A DNA stretch of 64,000 nt from assembly GCA_036417435.1 (NCBI GenBank), contig CM070905.1:18391592-18455591 (forward strand). Direction: 5' to 3'. Of this stretch, positions 55,775 to 64,000 are shown piece by piece (positions within the stretch are counted from its first letter, which is position 1; every line of letters starts with the position of its first letter). The DNA comes from Inia geoffrensis. Taxonomy: Eukaryota > Chordata > Mammalia > Artiodactyla > Iniidae. Position numbers and translations under genes: made by a program. Below the pieces are notes generated by a model that saw nothing but the letters and a program-made list of their open reading frames with translations, made no database searches and was not told the DNA's origin.

Positions 55775-57112
55775 TTAGTGAGAAATCTGCACTAAGAGTG
55801 GAAGACATGCTGGCATAACCATGTTGGGAAGACACATGTATAGTTCAGGGGCAAGGCTATCCTTATGCTATTCTTGTGATTTTGTTCTTCTGTCAGTGTG
55901 TGGGTAGAAAAATAGGCAAAGCTGAACACTGTCTTGACTATTTGGAAGCTCTAATTACATCAGAGAGGAGATTAAAACCCAGAATGTAGGGTTATTTGGC
56001 CTCTGTCATTTCATTCTTTCCCATAACTCAGAAGAAGAGGCAGGTAGCATGGACAGGACAGGGAGTGCTGGTCGACTCTAGAAGCCTGGGGTTCTACTCC
56101 AACACCCAACTCAGCCTCTTCCTAATTCTGATGGTACAGAACTTCTCTTCTCTGGTCACTATTCCTTCATCTGTAAATTGGAAAGAGGATTTGTTCAAAG
56201 TGATTCCTGAGCTGCTTCCAGTTCTATGATTGGATGCGTGTCTCACCAAAGAGTTGGCTGGGGTATTTGTGTTGTCTCTGGGCAGCTGAGGTTGAGGGTA
56301 AATGTCTTGGTCACTTGCATTTCTATTGACTGGTTCTGTGTCAATACATACCCTTAGGAATGGGGAGAACCTTCACAGCCCTTCTAACTCCCTCAGTATT
56401 CTGCCAGTGACCGGTATTGAATAATACTGCTGAGTGGCTGTGTACAGGGCCAGAGCCAGCTGGGGACCTCCAGAGTCTTCATAAGGCTGCCCTCTATAGC
56501 ATCCTCCTGCTCTCCTCCTCTTCAAGAAGTCACTCTGGAGTTTACGGGGCTCAAGTATTCAACAAACAGATCTGAGTGACCCTCTGACTCTGTCATCTCA
56601 TGGTGACTGGGCAGGAAGACAGCTTATCTCTCTGACTCTTGTGAGGCTGCTCCCCTGACCTGTACAGATATCTGACTGGAGGCAAAGAAGCCCTCATTTT
56701 GCTTCTTGCTTGGGTTGTCTGGGGTGCCTCAGGGTGTCTTTGTCAAAACAGAGAGTGTTCAAAATCTTTAAAGTATCCCCCTGTCCCTACCTTTGACCTA
56801 CAGCCCCGTCATCACCAATAATTAGTCAGTTTCATCTCTTCTCCCATATCCATATCTCCCATAACTCTGGGGTAGGGAGATGGGTTTCATCCTGGTTTCA
56901 TGATGGAAGGGTTATGAAGATCTGTGTCAAAGCCTAAGACTGCATAAAACCCAACAAATTATTTGCTGAAAAGGAGAGCACTTCTGTGCTTTCATTATGC
57001 TATGGCCAGGTGAAATTCCAATTCAACAAATATCATGGTAAATATGCAAGTTTTTTGCATAGCCCAGCTGTTTTCATATTTCTTTGGTGACTTGTTACAA
57101 CATCCCTTCACA
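55775..57112. other. unassigned non-coding DNA
   Basis: Frames up to 110 codons (55463-55795, mostly MIR) and 77 codons (55996-56229), none recognisable. No repeats identified between 55800 and 57100. Confidence 0.45.
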
Positions 57113-57118
57113 AAGAGT

Positions 57119-57481
57119 TGTCTGAGTCCACTCAGGCTACTATTAAAAAAAAAAAATCCATATACTGGGCAGCTAATAAACAACAGAAATTTATTTCTTT
57201 TAGTTCTTAGAAGTCCAAGATTAACATGCTAGCAGATCCGGTGTCTGGTGAGAGCCTCTTCACGGTTCATAGATGGACAGTTTTTTGCTGCGTTCTCACA
57301 TGGTAGAAGGAGAAAGGATTTTTCTAGGGCCTCTTTTTCTAGGGCACTAATCCCATTCATGAGGGCTCCACCCTCATGACCTTATCATCCCAAAGCCCTA
57401 CCTCTAAATACCATCACATTGGGCATTAGCATTTAACATATGAATTTGGGGGCAGGGGACACAAACATTCAGTCTATAGCA
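57119..57481 (-). mobile_element. MST-type MaLR solo LTR with 5-bp TSD
   Basis: Reversed MSTA/MSTB wording: 'gagtccactcaggctactatt', 'aaacaacagaaatttatttc', 'gatccggtgtctggtgagag', 'ctcacatggtagaaggag', 'cccattcatgagggctcc' and 'aacatatgaatttggggg'. Exact 5-bp TSD agagt at 57114-57118 and 57482-57486. Confidence 0.93.
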
Positions 57482-57489
57482 AGAGTCAT

Positions 57490-58210
57490 TTAGTTCAACA
57501 AACTAATTATGTCTCTCTTTTAGATAGAACACATCCTTTCCTCACAAAAATAACCAATTGATGGCACCTACCTTATAAGAAGAGTAGACCAGAGTTCAGT
57601 GTAGTTATGTCTGACTTCAGGGCATTCTTGATCTCCAGAAAGCAGCAATTCCTTTTAACTCCTCTTTTATCTCTTTTCATGCCACAAATCCCACTAACAC
57701 ACCTAAAACCCCCCAAAATTCAATCATACCCTTGGGGATGCATATCACAGTGTTTTCCTCTATCGAGAGATTGAGCATAAAATCTCTTTCACTCCTTACT
57801 CCTTTCAGACTATGCAATGGTGTCTGGTGGTGAATTGTGTATACATTCCACCAAAATGAGCCAATGAAAAATGGAGTGAAATTGCCTCATTTTTTGCTGT
57901 ATGGATTTCTGAAAGTTCCATCACATTGTCAAGTAGGCTTCCAAAATGTATAAGCAATGGTCAAAAATCTAGTTGGCAACATTATGTAGAGGAACAAATG
58001 CTATCAATAGACTAATGTGTTTCTCCCTTAATTTTACTTGTTAGCTGTGTGAACTTAGTAAAGCAAACAGCCTCTCTGAGCAGAGATCTTCCTCTGTGGG
58101 CTGGATGATCTCTCAAGTCTTCCCAGCTCATTGATCCTGTACCTTTATTTCCCTGCTTATTTATAAAGCTTACCTTTTTGCATAGGACATCTTTGTTCTG
58201 CTTTTCTAAT
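57490..58210. other. unassigned non-coding DNA
   Basis: No frame above 60 codons and no repeat recognised. Confidence 0.45.
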
Positions 58211-58214
58211 TTTT

Positions 58215-58440
58215 AAAAATATTTAATTTATTTATTTGGCTGCATCGGGTCTTAGTTGCTGCACACAGGCTCTTCCTTGCGGTGTTCAGGCTTCTCCCTA
58301 GTTGAAGCGCATGGTCTCTAGAGTGTGCGGGCTTAGTTGCCCCGCAGCCTGTGGGATTTTAGTTCCCTGACTAGGGATTGAACCTGCGTCCCCTGCTTTG
58401 GAAGGCGGATTCTTAACCACTGGACCGCCAGGGAAGTCCC
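58215..58440 (-). mobile_element. CHR-family SINE (intermediate form)
   Basis: Plus strand begins with reversed tail 'tttaatttatttatttggctgc' and ends with reversed head 'ctggaccgccagggaagtccc'. Its body ('ctagttgaagcgcatggtc') differs from both CHR-1 and short CHR-2 copies here. Weak TSD (cttttctaat / cttttccgat). Confidence 0.9.
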
Positions 58441-58444
58441 ACTT

Positions 58445-59495
58445 TTCCGATATTTTAAGAGAGTAAAAGTTATTTTGTGAAAAATATTGAAGTTCCCAAT
58501 TTGCCATATACATTATTTTGCCTAAAATGTCAATTTCCCTATCCAGAACTGAAAACGTTCATTGATGTAGTCGACCATTCATTTGATTTTATTTCTTTCC
58601 ACTCGGCGTTAATGTGAAAGAGCTAACTTTAGCTCGTGAGGAAGGAACAACTGTTTCCAAAACTTTGGGAGAAGAATGAGGGAAAGAAGATTTCGTGTTT
58701 GTCTTGCTTTTATTTTAGTTTTTCCTCCGGAAGAACTCCTCCTATAGTAACTACACCAGGACGCATCAGAGGGAAGAGGGTCCTCACACCTATGTTCAGA
58801 TGCACGCAGGGTCTTGGGCACATCATCCCTCACTCGTCCTTCCACCCCAGATCCTCACTGAGGCACGTAAGTCATGTCCTATACGAGAACTCTACCTATG
58901 CCCCCAGCCCCTGCTCAGGCCCCTCCACCCAGCTGCAGTTGCCTCCCACCCCCCAAGCCCGGGGCTCTGGCCAGGGAATTTGGCTCACCAGGCAGAATCA
59001 GCTGGATAACAAATGGTCCCAATTAGGGTGCTCTCTGATCACATTAAGGTGTGAACCTCTCCAGCACTATTTTTATTTTGTCTCACCTAGAGGAGGACTG
59101 TCTGAAGGAAGAGTGGGGAAGTGTAAACAGGCAGTGAGGTTGGAATGTTCTGACAGTCCAGTGCCTCCCACAGCTCCTGGACTGAGGCAAGCATGAAGGC
59201 TGCCCAGAAAAGGGGGCCGTCATGAGAAAAAGCCACTGACCGGAAGTCAAAAAGCCCCATGAAATATGTACAGCGTTGGAGTGCTTAACTCGAAAAGGGA
59301 GTGGGGAGCCTCCAGAGTCCCACACATCCCTTAACCCACACAGTGGTGCCAGAGGCACCTCCTTGGGTCAAAATCATCAGTGATCACTTCCAGGAATAAT
59401 TCCAGGAAGCCTCACTGCCTGCTGTGTGGAGGCCTTGATACCATTCCCTGATAGAAACAGCCAGAGGTGGGCAGGGAGCTTCTGCTTCCTCTGTA
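58445..59495. other. unassigned; holds the longest non-repeat open frame
   Basis: A 186-codon plus frame (58636-59196) is the longest frame not explained by a repeat. It is proline- and serine-rich in the middle, has no recognisable domain, signal peptide or splice context, and is overlapped by other frames of 69-91 codons. I regard it as a chance frame but list it for checking. Confidence 0.4.
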
Positions 59496-59499
59496 GAAC

Positions 59500-59895
59500 T
59501 CTCTACAACCCTCACTTCACAGTCTGTGCCTCAGCATCCTTCTGTCCTCATCCCAGCGGCTCCACCCTCTCACCCACACACCCCACCTCCGTCATATCAA
59601 GCCATTCACAGTCGTCCACATCCTTTCACTTCTCCATCATTGGGATGCCTTTCCTCTGGGTGAGCCTCTTCTCAGCCTTTAAAATTCACCTCAAATTGTA
59701 CCTGTTAAAGCATAACCTTCTCATACTGGCCTGAAGTCTGCCCTTCTTGATCTTAGCTTTGTATTCACTCCTGAATATGATGTTTGCCAAAATCATTTCT
59801 TCACTTCTTTCACTTCTCTACTTGACTATCAACTCCTTAAGGTCAGGGACAAGGTTATATACATCTTTCAGCCCCAGGGCTAAATACAGTACTTT
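59500..59895 (+). repeat. L2 LINE, 3' region
   Basis: 'gatgcctttcctctgggtg', 'ttcacctcaaattgtacctg', 'ctatcaactccttaaggtcagg' and 'cagccccagggctaaatac' follow the L2 3' UTR in order. Frames at 59426-59734 and 59747-60004 read this repeat. Confidence 0.7.
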
Positions 59896-59901
59896 TACAC
59901 A

Positions 59902-60327
59902 TGATAGTTACATTTCTGTGTCACCATGGCTTGCTATGGTGCACAGTTGTTTGGTCAAAACCAATCTAGATATTGCTGTAAAGATACTTTTAAGATGTGA
60001 TTAACATCTAAATCAGTAAACTTAGAGTAGAACAGATTACTCTCCATGTGTGGGTGGGCTTCATCCACTCAGTTGAAGGCTGTAAGAGAAAAGACTTAAG
60101 TCCCTGGAAGAGGAAGGAATTTAGCCTCCAAACTCCCTTCAGACTTGAGTCACTACATCAAACTCTTGGAATTTCCAGGCTGCCAGCCTGTTCTGCAAAT
60201 TCTGGACTTGCCAGTCCCCACAATCGTGTAAGTTCATTCCTTAAAGTAAACTCTCTGCCTCTCTCTGTCTCCATTTCTCTGTCTCTGTCTCTCTCTGTGT
60301 GTCTGTCTCTGTCTGTCTGTCTGTCTG

Positions 60328-60359
<32 letters not shown>

Positions 60360-60400
60360 CCTATTGCTTCTGTTTCTGTGCGGAACCCTAACTAACATAA
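59902..60400 (+). mobile_element. LTR-like element, second copy of the 44678-45530 family
   Basis: 'ttgtttggtcaaaaccaatc', 'aagatgtgattaacatc', 'ctcagttgaaggctgtaag', 'ttctggacttgccagtcccc' and the ending 'cggaaccctaactaacata' run in the same order as the reverse of the 45-kb element. Its simple-repeat part is here (CT)n/(CTGT)n instead of (TA)n. Confidence 0.7.
60250..60361 (+). repeat. (CT)n/(CTGT)n microsatellite
   Basis: Runs of ctct and ctgt inside the LTR-like element. The 115-codon frame at 60048-60395 with an SLSLSV-type tail reads through it. Confidence 0.95.
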
Positions 60401-60404
60401 TGCC

Positions 60405-61415
60405 TGTTTACTGGACCTCAGACTTAATAGCAAAGAAAGGAATATGGCAAATGGGACTAAAGGCTGAATAGGAGAGGGAAAATGGCTGAAAATATGTGGA
60501 TACGTAGACAGATTGAATGACCAGAAAGTAAACAACATGCCACTATTTTTGAAATAATGATTTCTACATTTATTATGCACCTGGGTACCATATGTGCACA
60601 GAAATATTTTAATGCAATTGGATATCCTTAAATTTTAGAGGTTCCCATGTAAATATCAAAGTTTAAGGTAGAATGGGATTAAGATATGGAAAAGGGGATT
60701 TAGGCCAACATAAAGCACATATAACAAAGCGTATTTATATTTTGTAGGGGATTTTCTGGAATCTTTAGAGTCTTTTGGGACTGGATTAATTCCCTGGGAT
60801 TCCTAAACCCTTAGGAGTCCTCAAGCTATTTTCAACATTTTTAGAAGTCACATTGAAGTCCTACGCCTGCCTGCTAAGACTGCATAGGCTCATTAAAATG
60901 CCAAATTCTGTTTGCTTTCGGCTAGAATTCTCTTAAACCAGTGTGATGACATTGGTTATCCTTTGCTGCTCAATATCTCTATTTGTTAATTGTATATATC
61001 TTTGATTAATTTTTTAAAAATGGAAACATAGCTCAACTAATTAACAAATATAAGATTTTGATAGCAAAATCTCTTCAGACAATGGGGACCCAAGAGGTGG
61101 AGAAAAGTGGGGAGATAATGAAAGGAGTTTCTGGTGATAGAAAGGTAGGAATCCTCAGACTAGATGATTGCTGAGCTCCTTCAAGGCCCCAGAGCTTAGT
61201 GAAGTCAGCCCAGTAGCTTATTAACCACTAGGCTTATGGTGGGCAAATGATAAGTGCCTGCCCTCAAGTTCACATGCAGGTGGAACAAGTAAGATGGCTT
61301 AGAGAAGCTGGTCCAGCCAGGCAATGGGTCCAGCTGAGAGGCAAAAGGTGCTAGAACAGCAACTGTGGTGGTTCTGCTCCTTAAATCTTGACTGTGGGAT
61401 GTTGAAGCAACACCC
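60405..61415. other. unassigned non-coding DNA
   Basis: Nothing recognised apart from short frames of 62-71 codons. Confidence 0.45.
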
Positions 61416-61419
61416 CTCA

Positions 61420-61600
61420 ACCCAGACTGCCTAACTTTGAGTCCAAGCTCTGTCCCTCACTAGGTCTGTGACATCTTTGTGCCTCACTTTCCTCATTTGT
61501 AAACTGATGATGATGTGTTCTAGGTTTGTTGTAAGGATCAAATACTTTAACATGCAAAGCACCTAGAAGAGTGCCAGGAACAAAGGAAGCCTCCAATAAA
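61420..61600 (+). repeat. MIR SINE
   Basis: 'tgcctcactttcctcatttg', 'ttgttgtaaggatcaaatac' and 'agagtgccaggaacaaagg' in MIR order. Confidence 0.85.
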
Positions 61601-61604
61601 ACTG

Positions 61605-61795
61605 GATTTTTGTTATATGTCAGACATTGTATCAAACATTTTGCATACACTTTCTCTGTCTCCAGAATAACCCCTCAAGGTAGGTACTATTATTATCTCC
61701 ATTTTACAGATGAGAAAACTGATGCTTAGAGAGTTTAAGAAACTTGTCCAAAGTCACCCGGCTCATCAGTGTCAGAAGTTGGACTCAAGCAAACC
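61605..61795 (-). repeat. MIR SINE, opposite orientation
   Basis: 'aaggtaggtactattattatc', 'cattttacagatgagaaaac' and 'acttgtccaaagtcacccgg': a well-preserved reversed MIR directly beside the plus-oriented one. Confidence 0.9.
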
Positions 61796-61859
61796 TTGAT
61801 ATTGCCAGTCACTCTTTGCCTGCCCCAGTGGAGTGAGGGTTGTGCCTGTGGGAGACCCC

Positions 61860-62095
61860 AGAGCTGCTCACACACTGTGTGCCTCTGGGCAAGTCACCCA
61901 GCCTTCCCAAGCTTCCATATTTTCATCTGTAAGGCTAGAGGGTTGTTTCCCAGTTTTGATAATTTATTAAGGTTATGTATACTGTTATCATTGGGGAAAG
62001 CAGGGTGAAGCACAGCAACCTTATGCACTAACTTTGCAACTCCTTTGGAACGTCTAAAATGATTTCAAAGTAGAAATTTTAAACACTACTGTAGG
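61860..62095 (+). repeat. MIR fragment followed by a LINE-like 3' end
   Basis: 'cctctgggcaagtcacccag' and 'ttttcatctgtaaggc' are MIR. From about 61960, 'tgttatcattggggaaagc' to 'aaatgatttcaaagtagaaa' resembles an old LINE terminus. Confidence 0.55.
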
Positions 62096-62099
62096 GATA

Positions 62100-62345
62100 T
62101 GCTACTTGGCATTTTTCTTGATGCCAGGCACTGTGTTTTGCACACAAATGGTGCTCATAAATCCTTACTGATGTGATTTATTTGATTTCGAGAAAATGAA
62201 ATGTGACCAGTACTGAGCAGATTGCTCTGTGTGATACAAAATACAGAGGTCTCTCTGTAAAGTCTTGATTTAAGTAGCAAGAACAAGTAATTTAGTTGAT
62301 GAAAACATCTTATTCTTTAAAATAACATTTTTCATGCATTTAGAA
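62100..62345. other. unassigned spacer
   Basis: Contains a MIR-like 'gccaggcactgtgttttgc' word near 62125; otherwise nothing. Confidence 0.35.
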
Positions 62346-62350
62346 TTTTA

Positions 62351-63974
62351 TATTTAAAAAAATCCATCACATCAACAAACTAAAAAAGGAAAATCGCGTG
62401 ATCATATCAATAGATGCAGAAAAAGAATTTGGCAAAACCTAACACTCACACATGACAAAAACTCTCAGTAAATGTACAGCACACAGAATATAGCCCATCT
62501 TTTATAATAACTATAAATGTAGTATAATCTTTTAAAATTGTGAATCACTATGTTGTACACCTGAAACTTATATGATACTGTAAATCAACTATATTTCAAT
62601 GAAAAAAAATCTCCAAAAACTCCTCATTTAGCTACCTCGTTAGTGAGTATTTTAATTCTTGGACTGTCTTATGTATTATAAATATTTCTTCCAGTTCATC
62701 ATTTATATTTGCATGTTTTTGTATATAGTCATTAAACATTTTTGTATACACTTCGAAAAAAACACCTCTCAGTAAACTGGGAATAGAGTGGAACTTTCTT
62801 AAGTTGCTAAAAACTATCTGCAAAACTCTTAGAGCTAACATTATACTTAATGGTGAGAAACTTGAAGCTTTCCCACTAAAATCAGGTACAAGGCAAAGAT
62901 GTCCTCTCTTACCAGTCCTTTTCAAACATCCTAGAAAATGAAGGAAATGGACTCGATGTTCATGGATAGAGAGGCTCAATATTGTCAAGATGTCAGTTCT
63001 TCCCAACTTGATCTACAGATTCAATGCACTCCCAGTCAAAATTCCAGCAATTATTTTACAGATACCAACAAACTAATTTTGAAGTTTACATGGAGAGGCA
63101 AATGATCCAGAATAGCCAACACAATATTGAATAGAAGAGCAAAGTTGTAGGACTGATGCTACCTGACTTTAAGACACCTTAAAGCTACAATAATCAAGAT
63201 AGTGTGGTATTGGTGGAAGAACAGACAGATAGATCAATGGAATAGAATAGAAAGCCCAGAAATATATCCTTTTAAATATAGTCAACTGATCATTGACAAA
63301 GAAGCAAAGGCAATACAATGGAACAAAGGTAGTCTCTTCAACAAATGGTTCTGGAACTATTGGACATCTACGTGCAAAATAAATGCATCCAGACACATAC
63401 TTTATATCCCTTCCCAAAAATTAATTCAAAATGGATCATAGACCTAAATTTAAAACACAAAACTATAAAACTCCTGGAAAATAACACAGGAGAACACCTA
63501 TATGATCTCAGGCATGGTGCTATCTTTTTAGACACAACATCAAAGGCACAATTCATGAAAGAAATAATTGATAAGCTGGACTTCATTAAAATTAAAAAGT
63601 TCTGCTCTGGGGGATCCAATGTCAAGAGACTTAGAAGGCAAGCCACAGATTGGGAGAAAATATTCACAAAGGACACATCTGATAAAGGACTGTTATCCAA
63701 AAATACATAGAACTCTTAAAAATCAACAAGGAAACAATTTAAAAATGGGCCAAAGATCTTAACAGACACCTAACCAAAGATACATAGATGGAAAATAAGC
63801 ATGTGAAAATATGCTCCACATCATATACAGGAACTCTCATACATTGCTAGTGGGAATGCACCAGTGGGGTACAGCCACTTTGCAAGACAGTTTAGTGGTT
63901 TCTTACAAATCCAAATATACTCTTACCTTATGATCCAGCAGTTGCTCTCCTTGGTATTTACTTAAAATAGCTGA
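62351..63974 (+). mobile_element. L1, ORF2 3' half, interrupted and degraded
   Basis: Plus-strand L1 ORF2 DNA: 'atcaatagatgcagaaaaag' (RT motif region), then after the nested insertion 'gtaaactgggaatagagtgg', 'cccactaaaatcaggtacaagg', a deletion near 62930, and from 63202 a coding-like stretch (WYWWKNRQIDQWNRIESPEI; then WTSTCKINASRH, INSKWIIDLNLKHKTIKLLE and RRQATDWEKIFTKDTSDKGLLSK in shifting frames). Many stops and frameshifts. The right end is met by a CHR SINE. Confidence 0.9.
62473..62765 (+). mobile_element. nested L1 3' end with probable 3' transduction
   Basis: Flanked by the exact 11-bp TSD ctctcagtaaa (62462-62472 and 62766-62776), inside the host L1. The first ~135 bp are an L1 3' terminus ('gttgtacacctgaaacttat', 'gtaaatcaactatatttc', aatgaaaaaaaa). 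A further ~150 bp of unrelated sequence follows, with ATTAAA at 62731-62736 and a short A run at 62756-62762, then the TSD. Confidence 0.75.
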
Positions 63975-64000
63975 GGGCTTCCCTGGTGGCGCAGTGGTTA
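63975..64000 (+). mobile_element. CHR-2 SINE head, cut by the window edge
   Basis: gggcttccctggtggcgcag starts here and continues past the end. It lies at the 3' end of, or within, the L1. Confidence 0.92.

Noticed and set aside
1..64000. Ruminant (cow, sheep, deer) origin
   Set aside because: No Bov-A, Bov-tA or BovB elements were seen in 64 kb, where a ruminant would carry many, and the deleted CHR-2 form is abundant.
1..64000. Bacterial, phage or CRISPR-like system
   Set aside because: No operons, no ribosome-binding-site-linked frames and no spaced direct repeats; all structure is that of a mammalian repeat landscape.

Overview
This is a gene-poor stretch of mammalian nuclear DNA, most likely from a cetacean and probably a toothed whale. 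The evidence is the interspersed repeats. There are at least eleven tRNA-derived CHR-type SINEs: short CHR-1 copies, long CHR-2 copies, and ~200-bp internally deleted CHR-2 copies of the cetacean kind. A twelfth is cut by the right edge. I saw no Bov-A or BovB elements, which argues against a ruminant. Around them lie older mammal-wide repeats (L1, L2, MIR, CR1/L3, hAT-Charlie, Tigger, MaLR and ERV LTRs).

Layout. 1-10.9 kb: degraded L1, an A-tailed retro-insertion with an 18-bp target-site duplication (TSD), a MER1-type hAT element, CHR SINEs and a Tigger-like element. 10.95-11.5 kb: a solo class-I-like LTR. 11.5-19.1 kb: MIRs, a CR1/L3 reverse-transcriptase remnant, L1 5'-region sequence and SINEs. 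19.6-19.9 kb: the only segment that looks like a gene start, a small CpG-rich block with two YY1-type motifs, a short ATG frame without acidic residues and a good splice donor; a possible second exon lies at 22.2 kb. 22.7-31 kb: old repeats, an MLT1 LTR nested in L1 sequence, a hAT element, and beside it an unusual inverted/tandem duplication. 31.4 kb: a G-quadruplex motif next to a near-consensus CTCF motif. 32-47 kb: MIRs, MER5A, L1 3' pieces, a 243-bp pure pyrimidine tract, and an LTR-like element carrying a (TA)n array with a Tigger-like element inside it. 47.8-55 kb: L1 pieces, including a 3.5-kb minus-strand L1 whose ORF2 has lost its middle but keeps the endonuclease and reverse-transcriptase parts in frame. 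57-64 kb: an MST LTR, L2, a second copy of the LTR-like family seen at 45 kb, MIRs, and a plus-strand L1 interrupted by a second L1 insertion that appears to carry a 3' transduction.

Apart from L1 ORF2 and the CR1 remnant, none of the open frames resembles a known protein. Most of the rest are frames through SINEs, simple repeats or GC-rich non-coding DNA. No tRNA, rRNA, CRISPR or bacterial-type feature is present, and I saw no novel coding system. The items most worth checking are the candidate promoter/first exon at 19.6 kb, the CTCF/G4 pair at 31.4 kb, the hairpin duplication at 30.0 kb and the nested L1 transduction at 62.5 kb. Repeat family names come from sequence recognition by eye, without a database search.
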